NCBI GenBank assembly: GCA_002482005.1
Contig: DLFD01000021.1
Span: forward strand, 5,645-69,644
From: Lachnospiraceae bacterium UBA7729
Lineage (GTDB): Bacteria > Bacillota > Clostridia > Lachnospirales > Lachnospiraceae
Direction: 5' to 3'
Length of the DNA: 64,000 nt
Position numbers and translations under genes: made by a program. The notes below the pieces were generated by a model. It ran no database searches and was not told where the DNA came from. It saw nothing but the letters and a program-made list of their open reading frames with translations. The first letter of the stretch is position 1, and each line of letters starts with the position of its first letter. Shown one piece after another: positions 23,517 through 32,958 of this stretch.

Positions 23517-23548
23517 TAAGCTATCACAGTGAAAAGGAGGAATTTCGT

Positions 23549-24316
23549 ATGCGCAGACTTTCAGAAAGAGTTTTTCTGCTTGCAGCCATGCTTGGCATGA
23601 CCGGCCTGATCCTGACCGGCTGCACGAGTATCGACTCAGATAATGTGAATACCGCCGGCACCGCTGCCGTTTCCCAGGATAACACCCAGAATACACAGGA
23701 GCAGAATACACAGCAGCCTGCTTCCGGTACGGCTGATCCCGCAGGCGGAGACAGCACGTCTGAGAACGCATCCGCTGCGTCTCAGACTTCCGCTCCTCAG
23801 ACGGATGCCCAGCTTCCGGATGCCGACCAGGATAACATCACCACCTATGATGAGATGAGTCAGGCCGGGGATCCGCCGATCCTCTCTGACGATGAGGAAG
23901 TAGACCTGGAAGAGGAAAGCGGGGAAGAAGACGATTACGAGATCGGACAGGGAGCCTACGTTGAAGGAGATGACACGGAGGCTTCAGCCGCGCAGACGGG
24001 CCAGGCCGATGCATCCGGTGACCAGGCGGTCGGGGCACAGGAATTCTCCGGCACCTTCAGCAAAGCGGATGAAAGTGAGTCCGTAGTCCTGAGCATGGAT
24101 AATGACACCGTTCTGAGCTTCTCTTTCGCAGCATGCGGGATCAGCGGAACGGCAGAAGCCGACAGGACATCTGCCGTATACCAGGGAGATGATGGCTACA
24201 CGATCACCTTCGCCGTCTCGGGGGATGTGCTCACCGTAACGGTCGGCGGCGATGATTCGGCTTCCTCGCCGATCAACGGCACCTACTACAGGGCTTCCGG
24301 TGACGAAACAGAATAA
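23549..24316 (+). CDS. Secreted lipoprotein with acidic linker
   Basis: 255 aa, function unknown. The N-terminus MRRLSERVFLLAAMLGMTGLILTGC is a type II signal peptide (split for reading: a basic head, a hydrophobic core, then LILTGC lipobox with Cys25), so the mature protein is anchored outside the membrane. Then comes about 130 residues of Gln/Asn/Ser/Ala-rich and acidic linker (EEVDLEEESGEEDDYE), and a C-terminal beta-rich domain of about 80 residues starting FSGTFSKADESESVVLSM. The ATG at 23549 follows AAAGGAGG by 8 nt; the longer frame runs back through repeat element A and is not coding. Confidence 0.75.
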   Translation: MRRLSERVFLLAAMLGMTGLILTGCTSIDSDNVNTAGTAAVSQDNTQNTQEQNTQQPASGTADPAGGDSTSENASAASQTSAPQTDAQLPDADQDNITTYDEMSQAGDPPILSDDEEVDLEEESGEEDDYEIGQGAYVEGDDTEASAAQTGQADASGDQAVGAQEFSGTFSKADESESVVLSMDNDTVLSFSFAACGISGTAEADRTSAVYQGDDGYTITFAVSGDVLTVTVGGDDSASSPINGTYYRASGDETE

Positions 24317-24341
24317 GACCCGGACCTGCAGTATGCTCTCA

Positions 24342-24437
24342 GCATACAAAAAGCCTGCCACTGGCAGCCTTTTTGCATACTTTGGTATAGAAACCCGGCC
24401 GGAATCCTGAAGATCTCTTCAGGTTCCGGCCGATTTT
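24342..24437 (+). terminator. Two terminators in series after the lipoprotein gene
   Basis: The first hairpin, AAAAAGCCTGCC / GGCAGCCTTTTT (24342-24380), is a member of the short interspersed hairpin family and could work in both directions. The second, CGGCCGGAA...TCCTGAAGA with its complement, is followed by ATTTTTT (24395-24437). Both lie before the tRNA promoter. Confidence 0.85.
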
Positions 24438-24473
24438 TTGTAAATTAGCGGCTGATTTATTATAAATTAGTGC

Positions 24474-24502
24474 TTGACATTCTTTCAAAGTGACGTTATT
24501 AT
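24474..24502 (+). promoter_or_regulatory. Promoter of tRNA-Val / tRNA-Met
   Basis: A perfect TTGACA (24474-24479), 17-bp spacer and TATTAT (24497-24502), 44 bp upstream of tRNA-Val. It is a near-consensus sigma-A promoter. Confidence 0.85.
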
Positions 24503-24545
24503 AGCTAAGTCATCGCGCGAAGCAGTGTGAACGACGAACTGATAT

Positions 24546-24618
24546 GGGATCTTAGCTCAGCTGGGAGAGCATCTGCCTTACAAGCAGGGGGTCATAGGTT
24601 CGAGCCCTATAGGTCCCA
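24546..24618 (+). tRNA. tRNA-Val (anticodon TAC)
   Basis: A 73-nt cloverleaf: acceptor GGGATCT with AGGTCCC, D-arm TAGCTCAGCTGGGAGAGC, anticodon loop CTTACAA with anticodon TAC, T-loop TTCGAGC, discriminator A. CCA is not encoded. It is the first gene of a two-tRNA unit. Confidence 0.95.
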
Positions 24619-24639
24619 TCATTATCAGTAATTGAATAT

Positions 24640-24713
24640 GGCGGAGTAGCTCAGTTGGCTAGAGCATGCGGTTCATACCCGCAGTGTCAAGAGTTCGAAT
24701 CTCCTCTCCGCTA
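24640..24713 (+). tRNA. tRNA-Met (anticodon CAT), elongator type
   Basis: A 74-nt cloverleaf with acceptor GGCGGAG and CTCCGCT, anticodon loop TTCATAC (CAT) on a TGCGG/CCGCA stem and T-loop TTCGAAT. It lacks the three consecutive G-C pairs of an initiator anticodon stem. A tRNA-Ile2 with modified CAT cannot be excluded by sequence alone, but the overall sequence resembles Clostridial elongator tRNA-Met. Confidence 0.88.
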
Positions 24714-24722
24714 CTGCATCTT

Positions 24723-24752
24723 CCCGAAAGCCTTTCGCTTTCGGGATTTTTT
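24723..24752 (+). terminator. Terminator of the tRNA-Val/Met unit
   Basis: CCCGAAAG pairs with CTTTCGGG over a short loop and is followed by ATTTTTTT, ten bases after tRNA-Met. Confidence 0.9.
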
Positions 24753-24778
24753 TACACAGGACACACTGGCGCTGCAAG

Positions 24779-24837
24779 CGCAGAAAGGCTTCCCGGAGGC
24801 TCTTCGTACCTCCGGGAAGCCTTTCTGCACGTTTTTT
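24779..24837 (+). terminator. Long perfect hairpin with T-run between convergent units
   Basis: A 20-bp stem, starting GCAGAAAGGCTTCCC and closing GGGAAGCCTTTCTGC, with a 9-nt loop and TTTTTT on the plus side. It is the second terminator behind the tRNA genes, and its stem can also protect the 3' end of the convergent CapA-like transcript. Confidence 0.8.
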
Positions 24838-27800
24838 CAGTCTTGTGAAGCGTTTGTTCCGTCAATCATATATTCATCCCATTCAGAGCCGAACTGAGCA
24901 CTTCTCTCATCGATCTTCTGCATGATCCGGGCTGCCGCGTCCCCTGACACCGGGGTCGGCTGGTAATTGTTCGCCCCATCCTGGGAACTGATCCTGACCG
25001 GGATGATACTGATCTCATCATCATCCTTGATTCCTTCCCCATCCACAGTGAAGGTCTGGCGGAAGATCATGGAATCATAATCATTCGGATACAGATTGCC
25101 TCCGAAGCAGAAATTACTGAGTCCGTAGACAATATACCTTCCATTATATTTCTCGATCCCGGAGACAAGATGGGAATGAGACCCCACGACCAGGGAAGCC
25201 CCGGCATCGACTGCCGCATGCCCCAGGGTCACCATATCAGGATTCGGATCCGGGACAAGCTCGGAATTCCAGTGAAAATCGACAAGGATGATCTGTGCCC
25301 CCTGGTCCTTCGCCTCTGCCACGGTACTCTCCACCATATCCATGCTGTCAAGTCCGTTCTCAACTGCGTAGATCCCGATAAAAGCACATTTGATCCCATT
25401 CAGATCTTTGTAGGCGATGTCTTCGCCGCTGCACCAGTCGATCCCTGCGTCCTCCAGATTCTGCTTCGTGTCCGCAAGACCCTGCTCGCCGTAATCCATC
25501 GTATGGTTATTCGCAAGGGTCACAACATCGATGCTGCCATCCTTAAGGATCTCTGTGCAGGAGGCGTCTCCCTTGAACGTGAACTTCTTATTCGCCCTCT
25601 CCTCGGATGTCGTCAGAGTGCCTTCAAAATTCGCGATCGTAGCGTCATCCTGGGAAAGGATTCCCTTCACATTCTTCATGAAGTACTCGTTGCCGTACAC
25701 CGCCTGATACGCCGGAAAACTGTTTTCCGGAGCAAGGGCCGGATCCGTCCCGAGGGTACAGTCCCCCACCGCCGATATGGTTACCTGTCTGGCATCCGAG
25801 ACCACGACATCTGCCGTCGCACTTTCAAGGCCGTCTGCGGAAGCGGTGACCACCGCACTTCCCTTGGAGACAGGGACCAGCACATTGCCGTGCTCGATCT
25901 TCACCACCGACTCATCCGAGGACGAGTAGGCAAGATCATTCACATATGCGCCGGCCGGACTTGCATCTACCTTCAGGGTGATATCCGAGTTGGGATAGAC
26001 CTGATAGCTTTCCTTCTCGAAAGCGATGGAAGAGGCTTCCGTAAAGGAACCGCTCACCGGTACCGTCATATTGCCGGCATTGTCAACCGCATACCAGCTA
26101 TAGACAGCATCCTCGTCTTCCTCGAAAGGCCCGGTATACTTCTGATAAAGAGGCACATCGGAGAAGTCGCCGCAGGTTCCGTAATAGATTCCCTCAACAC
26201 CAGACCCATCATCCCTGGCACTCAGAGTGACTTTACCGCCGGAATTCTTCACTGAGATGACCGGAGGCTGTGAATCCACATACATCAGTTTTATCGTCGC
26301 GCTTCGGACCTTGTCGGTCGAGACGACCATCAGCTTCAGGGAGCTCTTCGACACAGGGACCGTGATCTCCGTCTTTTTGTCTCCCTCAAACTTTACCGCC
26401 TGATCATCAACAGTGATTGACTGGATCGTCTTCGGCACTCTTATCGTGAGAGTGACCTCACCGGATTTCGTGTACTCCATAGGCTGCCGGCGGATCCTGA
26501 CATTCAGACCTTCATCAGCTGTCACTCCACTGCCTGTCGAGGACTCCGATCCGCCGATCCCGGTACGTACCGCCCAGAAGATCAGAAAGATAGCAAGTAC
26601 GATTCCCGCAGCAAGAAAGATCAGGGTCATCCGTTTTTTCCGGTCTCCGATAACCTTGCCGAAGACCGGGCCTCCGTCCGAAGATGCTTCTGATTCCTTC
26701 CTTCCCCCGTTCTGTCCGGACAGATCCGGAAGCGGGCCAGTACTTCCCTTGTCCAGGCTGATCACTTCAACCTGCTTGTTGTTCGCATTCTCGTTCAGAT
26801 TTACAACTTCAATGCTCTGAGGACCGGATTCCTTTCCTTCACCGCCGTCATCTTCTGCCGCAGGCTCTTCCTGCTGCCTCTCGAAATCCTGCCTCATATG
26901 GGCAAGTTCCTGTTCGAGTGTCTTCTGCTCTTTCTGCTGTTTCGCCTGCATCTCCTCGACGGAAGATGTCTTTCTGCGCCGGACAACCTTATTCAGAAGC
27001 TCCGAAAGGCTGGTGTCCGGCTTCTTCAGCCTTAAGGAGAAGCCTTTTGACCCTTCCGCCTGCCTTTCCCCGGCCGGTGAGCGGAAATCAGCCGCATCCG
27101 ACTCAAAATCATCGCGGTAGAATGACGGGTCCCGTACCTCCCCGGAAGCCATGTTTCCGGTTTCCGATGGTTTCTCAGCCGCTTCCGATGGTTTCTCAGC
27201 CGCTTCCGATGATTTCTCAGCCGCTTCCGATGGTTTCTCAGCCGCTTCCGGGCTTTCGGCATGCCGCGCTGTTTCCGAATCATCCAAAGTCCCGGCTGGC
27301 CTCATCGGCGAACTCTCATCCTGGGCTTCAGCAGGCCTCACCGGTGCAGCTTCTGTCTCCTGCACCCGGGACACCTTCTCTGTCTCCGGATATTGATCTG
27401 CTTCGGGAACTCTTTCCGGAGCTTCGCCCTCTTCCGGAGAGATCTTTTCTTCCTTCTTCCTTCCGCGGAGCGGGAAGTTCCACTTCTTTACAGGCATATC
27501 CGGTATCTTCACATGTCTGAGATTGAAACGAGGAGGCTCCTCCATGCGTTTTTTCCACTCTTCATCCGGATCTGCTTTCTTTTCGGGCACTTCCTCCGCT
27601 TTTTCCGGTTCAGGCGACGTGATCTCCCTCATCTCCACACCCGGAGATGCCGGGACACCAAATTCACCGACGGGTCTCTCCTCGTCATCCTCAGGACTCC
27701 CGGAAGATACAGTCTCATCTTCCGTATCCGAAAGATCCGAATCGAGGAAGCTGGTGTCGTCATCAAACTCATCGTCATCCGTTTCCTCTTCATCGTCCTT

Positions 27801-28472
27801 TGGCTCCGCAGCGCCGCCGTCTCGTACAGGTGCGATTCCTTTTTCCTCAGCTTCCTCCTCGGCATCCTGCCTTGCAAGTTTCTGCATAAAACTGCCGACT
27901 CCGGCTTTCATCCGGCCGAAGAGCCTCTGCGGAATGCTTCCGCTCTCCTCATCCTGCTCCTCTGCCGGCTCTTCCTCGTCTTCGGCTGTCTTCTTCTCAT
28001 CGGAAGAAGCCTCGTCAGAATCCTGCTCTTCCGGACCTGCGGATCTTGCGAACTTCCGTCCCAGATAACGCCGCACTCCCGGCATCTTCACCGGGTCCCA
28101 GTTCAGCTTCAGCTCATCTTCCGGGGGGGTCTTCTCCTCTTCCTGCGGCTCTTCCTCCTCAAGACGGCCGATATCTTTTCCGAGATCAGGGGAAAATGCG
28201 GCAGAGGCTTCCGCTTTGGCTTCGGTCACGATCTCCTCCGCCTTCTTCTCGGCCTCCCTTGCAAGCGCTTCCTGCTTTTCCTTTTCTTCCTCTTCTTCCA
28301 AAAGCCGCCGCTTCTCTTCCTCTTCCCGCGCTTTCTGCCTCTCGCGCTCCCTGGCTTCCGCCTCTTTACGCGTGTCGAAATGGATCTTCACGATCCTGGA
28401 CTTTACCGAGCTGCTTTCGTCTGAAGTTTCCTTGAGTTCCTTAAGGAGCTCCCTGATCTCTTCATTGTCCAT
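24837..28472 (-). CDS. Large membrane-anchored CapA-like (PGA_cap) metallophosphatase-fold protein
   Basis: 1211 aa. The N-terminal 600 residues are strongly acidic and coiled-coil (for example EARERERQKAREEEEK), with SEAAEKP repeats, and would lie in the cytoplasm. One membrane span (near residues 615-635, MTLIFLAAGIVLAIFLIFW) follows. Outside are an Ig-like/Big_2-type region (SSSDESVVKIEHGNVLVP) and a C-terminal CapA / poly-gamma-glutamate-type domain from about residue 895: VGDCTLG, NFEGTLT, TLANNHTMDYG, VDFHWNSE, VVGSHSHLVSGIE. Those motifs carry the metal ligands of the calcineurin-like fold. The ATG at 28472 is preferred to one 12 codons earlier because AGGAAG precedes it. A cell-surface polymer role is inference. 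Confidence 0.8.
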   Translation of the reverse strand: MDNEEIRELLKELKETSDESSSVKSRIVKIHFDTRKEAEARERERQKAREEEEKRRLLEEEEEKEKQEALAREAEKKAEEIVTEAKAEASAAFSPDLGKDIGRLEEEEPQEEEKTPPEDELKLNWDPVKMPGVRRYLGRKFARSAGPEEQDSDEASSDEKKTAEDEEEPAEEQDEESGSIPQRLFGRMKAGVGSFMQKLARQDAEEEAEEKGIAPVRDGGAAEPKDDEEETDDDEFDDDTSFLDSDLSDTEDETVSSGSPEDDEERPVGEFGVPASPGVEMREITSPEPEKAEEVPEKKADPDEEWKKRMEEPPRFNLRHVKIPDMPVKKWNFPLRGRKKEEKISPEEGEAPERVPEADQYPETEKVSRVQETEAAPVRPAEAQDESSPMRPAGTLDDSETARHAESPEAAEKPSEAAEKSSEAAEKPSEAAEKPSETGNMASGEVRDPSFYRDDFESDAADFRSPAGERQAEGSKGFSLRLKKPDTSLSELLNKVVRRRKTSSVEEMQAKQQKEQKTLEQELAHMRQDFERQQEEPAAEDDGGEGKESGPQSIEVVNLNENANNKQVEVISLDKGSTGPLPDLSGQNGGRKESEASSDGGPVFGKVIGDRKKRMTLIFLAAGIVLAIFLIFWAVRTGIGGSESSTGSGVTADEGLNVRIRRQPMEYTKSGEVTLTIRVPKTIQSITVDDQAVKFEGDKKTEITVPVSKSSLKLMVVSTDKVRSATIKLMYVDSQPPVISVKNSGGKVTLSARDDGSGVEGIYYGTCGDFSDVPLYQKYTGPFEEDEDAVYSWYAVDNAGNMTVPVSGSFTEASSIAFEKESYQVYPNSDITLKVDASPAGAYVNDLAYSSSDESVVKIEHGNVLVPVSKGSAVVTASADGLESATADVVVSDARQVTISAVGDCTLGTDPALAPENSFPAYQAVYGNEYFMKNVKGILSQDDATIANFEGTLTTSEERANKKFTFKGDASCTEILKDGSIDVVTLANNHTMDYGEQGLADTKQNLEDAGIDWCSGEDIAYKDLNGIKCAFIGIYAVENGLDSMDMVESTVAEAKDQGAQIILVDFHWNSELVPDPNPDMVTLGHAAVDAGASLVVGSHSHLVSGIEKYNGRYIVYGLSNFCFGGNLYPNDYDSMIFRQTFTVDGEGIKDDDEISIIPVRISSQDGANNYQPTPVSGDAAARIMQKIDERSAQFGSEWDEYMIDGTNASQD
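27160..27250. repeat. 21-bp coding minisatellite (SEAAEKP)
   Basis: Four near-identical 21-bp units (GCTTCCGATGGTTTCTCAGCC type), plus a partial fifth, encode the SEAAEKP repeats in the cytoplasmic part of the CapA-like protein. Confidence 0.9.
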
Positions 28473-28500
28473 AGAATCTTCCTGCCATGTGAAATTGGTA

Positions 28501-28683
28501 TGGTGCATTCCGCTGCGCTATGCGCAGCTTACATGCTCATTTCCGTTGCCCGCACCTTTCGCGTATAAGCAACGGACGGCTTCGTGCTCCGCACTCCCGC
28601 CATCCTACGGAAATTCGCAAGCGTACTGGCAGACGTGCGTGCAAGCACGCGTCTGCCATCCGCTGCGACTGGCTTATACGCTA
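28501..28683 (-). repeat. Structured repeat element, copy D, overlapping the purL stop
   Basis: On the minus strand: arm GCGTATAAGC containing the purL TAA stop; hairpin 1 GGCAGACG...CGTCTGCC with GCTTGC apex (28629-28660); a remnant with AATTTCCGTAGG; hairpin 3 GGATGGC.GGGA.GTGC.GGA.GCAC.GAA.GCCGTCC (28574-28605); and arm GCTTATACGC (about 28561-28571). This is the same order as copies A and B. A further CGCAGC-type hairpin follows to 28501. Confidence 0.65.
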
Positions 28684-31600
28684 AAATACCTGACTCCGCT
28701 CTCGAATACCTTCATGTCCTGCTCGCCGCTGATGTTGATCGCGACGCCGTCTCCGCGGCGCTCGATATGAGCCATCTTTCCGAGGATCCTGCCGTCCGGG
28801 CTGGTGATTCCTTCGATGCAGGCGACGGAACCGTTCACGTTCCACTCGCTGTCAGCGGAGATCTCTCCTTCCGGTGTGCAGTACATGGTGGCCACCTGAC
28901 CCTCTGCAAGGAGTTTCTTCACCCATTCTTCGCTCGCAACGAACCTTCCTTCGCCGTGGGAAGCAGGGTTCGTGTATACTCCTCCGAGCTCAGCGCCCTG
29001 AAGCCACGGGCTCTTGTTCGTCATGACCTTCGTGCAGACCATCCTGGAGATGTGTCTGTGGATGGTGTTGAATGTCAGGGTCGGAGAATCTTCCTTCTGC
29101 CCTACGATATCACCGTACGGTACAAGACCAAGCTTGATCAGTGCCTGGAAACCGTTGCAGATTCCGAGCGCAAGGCCGTCGTGTTCGTTCAGGAGCCTTC
29201 TTACGGCATCCTTCAGCTTCTCATTGCGGAACGCAGTCGCGAAGAACTTCGCTGATCCGTCCGGCTCGTCGCCTGCAGAAAAACCGCCAGGGAACATGAT
29301 GATCTGTGCCTGGTCGATCGCTCTCGCAAACTCATCGATGGATTCCGATATGTCTTCGTTGCTGCGGTTGCGGAAGACGCGGACATCCGTGACGGCGCCC
29401 GCCCTTTCGAAAGCTCTTGCGGAGTCATATTCGCAGTTTGTCCCCGGGAATACAGGGATGAAGACGCGCGGCTTTGCAAACTTCTCCGTGCCGACCGCTG
29501 CGCATCCGCCATCGTATGGCTTTGTTCCTTCCGGAGTCTTTGCGCTCTCTTCCACCGCAGTCGGATGAGAATGGAATACTGCCTCAAGGGTCCCGGTCCA
29601 TGCAGAAAGTGCCTCGTCGGCCGGGATCGATACATTCCGATATTCAAACTTTCCGTCATCGGTCACAGCACCGACGACTGTGTAAGCAGTCTGAAGTTCT
29701 CCGACTTTCCCGTCGGCAACTTCTGCCACGATAGCACCGAGATTCGGATAGAAGAGATCTTCCGGAGCCACATTGTGCTCGATGCGGAAGCCGAGCCTGT
29801 TTCCGAATGCCATCTTTGACAGGGAGACCGCAAATCCCATGCGGTCGACTGCATATGCAGACAGGATCCTCCCTGCCTTCACATCCTCGAAGAACTTTCC
29901 GTACTGGCTCTTCGCAGCTTCATAGTCCGGAAGATCGTACTCATCCCTCGGGACCTGGATAAGGACAAGCTTTGAGCCGGCCTTCTTCAGCTCCGGAGAC
30001 AGGATGTTATGGATATCATTCACATCGACTGCAAACGATACAAGTGTCGGCGGTACATCAATGTCATCAAAGGTTCCGGACATGGAGTCCTTGCCTCCAA
30101 TCGATGCCAGCCCCAGTCCTCTCTGAGCCTCATAAGCTCCGAGCAACGCTGCGAAAGGCTGGCTCCATCTCTTCGGGTCCTCATTCATCCTGCGGAAGAA
30201 TTCCTGGAAAGTGAAGTGGATCTTCGACCAGTCTCCGCCTCCTGCGGCGATCCTTGCCACAGACTCAAGCACTGCATACTGTGCCCCATGATACGGACTC
30301 CAGGATGACAGGTACGGATCGAATCCGGCCGCCATCATGGTGACAGTGTCGCACTTCTCATTCTGAAGCGGCAGCTTTCCTACCATGACCTGGGTCTCGG
30401 TCAGCTGATACTTTCCGCCGTAAGGCATCAGGACGGTTCCGGCTCCGATGGAGGAGTCGAACATCTCGACAAGTCCCTTCTGGGAGCATCCGTTCAGGTC
30501 GGACAGCCCCTTCAGCCATCTGTCCCTGACCTCAGCCTCGTCCATCGGCTTCTTCCCGAAGAACGCAGCGCTCTCATCCGGCTGGTCCACTTCGACGTCA
30601 GTCTCCTGATGGGCGCCATTCGTATCAAGGAATGCTCTCTCAATGTCGACGATGGTCTTTCCTCTCCAGGTCATGACCAGTCTCGGCTCTTCGGTAACCT
30701 TTGCTACTTCCGTAGCCTCCAGGTTCTCCTCGGCAGCATATCCCATGAACTCAGTCTCATCCTTCGGGTCGATGACAACTGCCATTCTCTCCTGGGATTC
30801 GGAGATCGCGATCTCCGTTCCGTCAAGGCCTGCATACTTCTTCGGCACTTTATCCAGATCGATGACAAGGCCAGGGGCCAGTTCACCGATCGCGACGGAG
30901 ACTCCGCCTGCCCCGAAGTCGTTGCACTTGCGGATCAGCTTCGAGACTTCCGGTCTCCTGAACATACGCTGAAGCTTTCTCTCGGTAGGAGCATTGCCCT
31001 TCTGGACCTCAGCTCCGCAGATTTCCAGTGACTGTGCGGTATGGGCCTTGGAAGATCCGGTCGCTCCGCCGATACCGTCTCTTCCGGTACGGCCGCCGAG
31101 AAGGATGATCACATCACCCGGACGGGAATCTTCGCGGACCACATCTTTCCTCGGAGCGGCTGCGATGACGGCGCCGAGCTCCATCCTCTTCGCAACATAG
31201 TTCGGATGGTAGAATTCCTTGACATAGCCGGTTGCAAGACCGATCTGGTTGCCATAGGAGCTGTATCCGTGAGCAGCCTCCCTGACAAGCTTCTTCTGCG
31301 GCAGCTTGCCCTTCAGGGTCTGATCGATCGGTACGGTCGGGTCAGCAGCGCCGGTGATGCGCATCGCCTGATAGACATAGGTTCTGCCGGACAGCGGATC
31401 TCTGATCGCTCCGCCAAGGCAGGTTGCGGCTCCGCCGAACGGCTCGATCTCGGTCGGATGGTTGTGGGTCTCGTTCTTGAAGTTGATCAGCCACTCCTCA
31501 GTCTTGCCGTCGATCGTGACCGGCACCACGATCGAGCAGGCATTGATCTCATCCGTCTCTTCCTGGTCAGTCAGCTTTCCTTCCTTCTTCAGGATCCTCG

Positions 31601-32444
31601 CACCCATGGTCGCAAGGTCCATCAGGCAGACATACTTATCCTTACGGTCTCCATACACGGTCTTCCGGTCTGCAAGATACTTCCGGAAAGTATCCTCGAC
31701 CGGCTTCTTATATCGTCCTTCATCGAACTTCACATGTTCGAGTTCTGTTGCAAATGTGGTATGTCTGCAGTGGTCTGACCAGTAGGTGTCAAGGACACGG
31801 ATCTCCGTTACGGTAGGGTCCCTGCGGGCTTCATCCCTGTAGTAATCCTGGATGAACCGGAAGTCACGGAACGTCATGGCCAGGTTCAGTGAATCATAAA
31901 GTTCCTTCAGTTCTTCTTCGCCGAACGCGTCAAACCCTTCGAAGACCTTGATGTCCGCCGGCTTCTCGAACTTCATCTCCAGGGTATCCGCCTTCTTCAG
32001 ATCGGCGATCCTCGAATCGACCGGATTGATGACATATCCCTCGATGCGCTTCACATCGTCGTCCGTGATCTCCCCCCGGCAGACGTATACGGTCGCCGTT
32101 CGGATCGTGACATCCCCGGTCTCTCCCAGGAACTTCACGCACGCCTCTGCAGAATCGGCTCTCTGGTCAAACTGTCCCGGCAGATATTCGACTGCAAAGA
32201 CCTTGTCTCCTTCTTCCTTCGGGAAGTCTTCCTCCCAGATGCGGTCCACCGGCGGTTCCGAGAAAACACACTGCTCCGCCTCCTTAAGGATCTCGTCCGA
32301 GATGTTCTCGATATCATATCGGATCAGGATCCTGATCTCCTTCAGCGCTCTGATCCCAAGGTAATTCCTGACTTCATGGGCAAGGTTCTTTGCCACTCCA
32401 CGGTATGCTTCCTTCTTTTCCACATACACCCTTCTGACGCTCAT
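28674..32444 (-). CDS. purL: Phosphoribosylformylglycinamidine synthase, single-chain
   Basis: FGAM synthase, step 4 of purine synthesis, in the large single-chain form (1256 aa) with its own glutaminase. It has an N-terminal PurS-like region, the two AIRS-like ATP-binding halves (STYWSDHCRHTTF motif near residue 220, FKNETHNHPTEIEPFGGAATCLGG, IGGKDSMSGTF) and a C-terminal class I amidotransferase with PGTNCEYDSARAFERAG and catalytic Cys in LALGICNGFQAL. ATG 32444 follows GAGGAGC; the longer frame (14 codons) is not supported. There are no adjacent pur genes. Its stop codon lies inside repeat element D. Confidence 0.95.
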   Translation of the reverse strand: MSVRRVYVEKKEAYRGVAKNLAHEVRNYLGIRALKEIRILIRYDIENISDEILKEAEQCVFSEPPVDRIWEEDFPKEEGDKVFAVEYLPGQFDQRADSAEACVKFLGETGDVTIRTATVYVCRGEITDDDVKRIEGYVINPVDSRIADLKKADTLEMKFEKPADIKVFEGFDAFGEEELKELYDSLNLAMTFRDFRFIQDYYRDEARRDPTVTEIRVLDTYWSDHCRHTTFATELEHVKFDEGRYKKPVEDTFRKYLADRKTVYGDRKDKYVCLMDLATMGARILKKEGKLTDQEETDEINACSIVVPVTIDGKTEEWLINFKNETHNHPTEIEPFGGAATCLGGAIRDPLSGRTYVYQAMRITGAADPTVPIDQTLKGKLPQKKLVREAAHGYSSYGNQIGLATGYVKEFYHPNYVAKRMELGAVIAAAPRKDVVREDSRPGDVIILLGGRTGRDGIGGATGSSKAHTAQSLEICGAEVQKGNAPTERKLQRMFRRPEVSKLIRKCNDFGAGGVSVAIGELAPGLVIDLDKVPKKYAGLDGTEIAISESQERMAVVIDPKDETEFMGYAAEENLEATEVAKVTEEPRLVMTWRGKTIVDIERAFLDTNGAHQETDVEVDQPDESAAFFGKKPMDEAEVRDRWLKGLSDLNGCSQKGLVEMFDSSIGAGTVLMPYGGKYQLTETQVMVGKLPLQNEKCDTVTMMAAGFDPYLSSWSPYHGAQYAVLESVARIAAGGGDWSKIHFTFQEFFRRMNEDPKRWSQPFAALLGAYEAQRGLGLASIGGKDSMSGTFDDIDVPPTLVSFAVDVNDIHNILSPELKKAGSKLVLIQVPRDEYDLPDYEAAKSQYGKFFEDVKAGRILSAYAVDRMGFAVSLSKMAFGNRLGFRIEHNVAPEDLFYPNLGAIVAEVADGKVGELQTAYTVVGAVTDDGKFEYRNVSIPADEALSAWTGTLEAVFHSHPTAVEESAKTPEGTKPYDGGCAAVGTEKFAKPRVFIPVFPGTNCEYDSARAFERAGAVTDVRVFRNRSNEDISESIDEFARAIDQAQIIMFPGGFSAGDEPDGSAKFFATAFRNEKLKDAVRRLLNEHDGLALGICNGFQALIKLGLVPYGDIVGQKEDSPTLTFNTIHRHISRMVCTKVMTNKSPWLQGAELGGVYTNPASHGEGRFVASEEWVKKLLAEGQVATMYCTPEGEISADSEWNVNGSVACIEGITSPDGRILGKMAHIERRGDGVAINISGEQDMKVFESGVRYFSV

Positions 32445-32509
32445 CTGATGCTCCTCTCTGATGCCTGCGCCCCCGCGGACGCCCATCTCTTCCGGACTTG
32501 GGTCTTGTC

Positions 32510-32926
32510 TCAGCTGCCTCCATCCTGCTGACCAAGCTGGATCTTCAGCTCGCTCTCCACTTTGCCTGCCTCTGCTTCTTCACTCTGTATCACGACGATC
32601 TCCTGCCGTTTTGCAGAAGACGGCCGGAACATCCATTTTTCAGCATGCCACGCCCATGCGAAGACGATCGCGGCTGTCGCGATGATGATCCCGATCAGGA
32701 TCCTGACCGTCACCTTCAGCGCCTTGGACCTGCTCTCATATTCCTCGAAACTGTCCACCGCCCTGCGCCGTCCTGGTTCTGTCTGGAAATGTATCTCCTT
32801 CTGTTCTTTTTCCCGCCTCCGCCTTTCTCGTCTCTCGTCTCTTCTGACGGGGACTTTCGCACCGCACTGGCTGCAGTAGCGATCTGTCTCTCTCAGCGGA
32901 GCGCCGCACTTTCTGCACACTTTCAT
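32510..32926 (-). CDS. Zinc-ribbon, single-pass membrane protein
   Basis: 138 aa, unknown role. It starts with a treble-clef/zinc-ribbon CRKCGAPLRETDRYCSQCGAKV (two CxxC knuckles, residues 4-24; written from its positions), then a highly charged Arg/Glu linker, and one membrane segment near residues 72-92 (VRILIGIIIATAAIVFAWAW). About 45 residues face outward. GGAGGCG precedes the ATG. It is 33 bp after the secreted-protein gene and 65 bp before purL, all on one strand. Confidence 0.65.
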   Translation of the reverse strand: MKVCRKCGAPLRETDRYCSQCGAKVPVRRDERRERRRREKEQKEIHFQTEPGRRRAVDSFEEYESRSKALKVTVRILIGIIIATAAIVFAWAWHAEKWMFRPSSAKRQEIVVIQSEEAEAGKVESELKIQLGQQDGGS

Positions 32927-32958
32927 AAAACGCCTCCGGAAAAGCCGGCCGCTTTACA

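Noticed and set aside
23426..23548. N-terminal extension of the lipoprotein frame
   Set aside because: The extension runs through repeat element A; AAAGGAGG and the signal peptide fix the start at 23549.
32445..32509. Purine riboswitch before purL
   Set aside because: Only 65 bp separate purL from the previous gene and no purine aptamer core motifs are seen.
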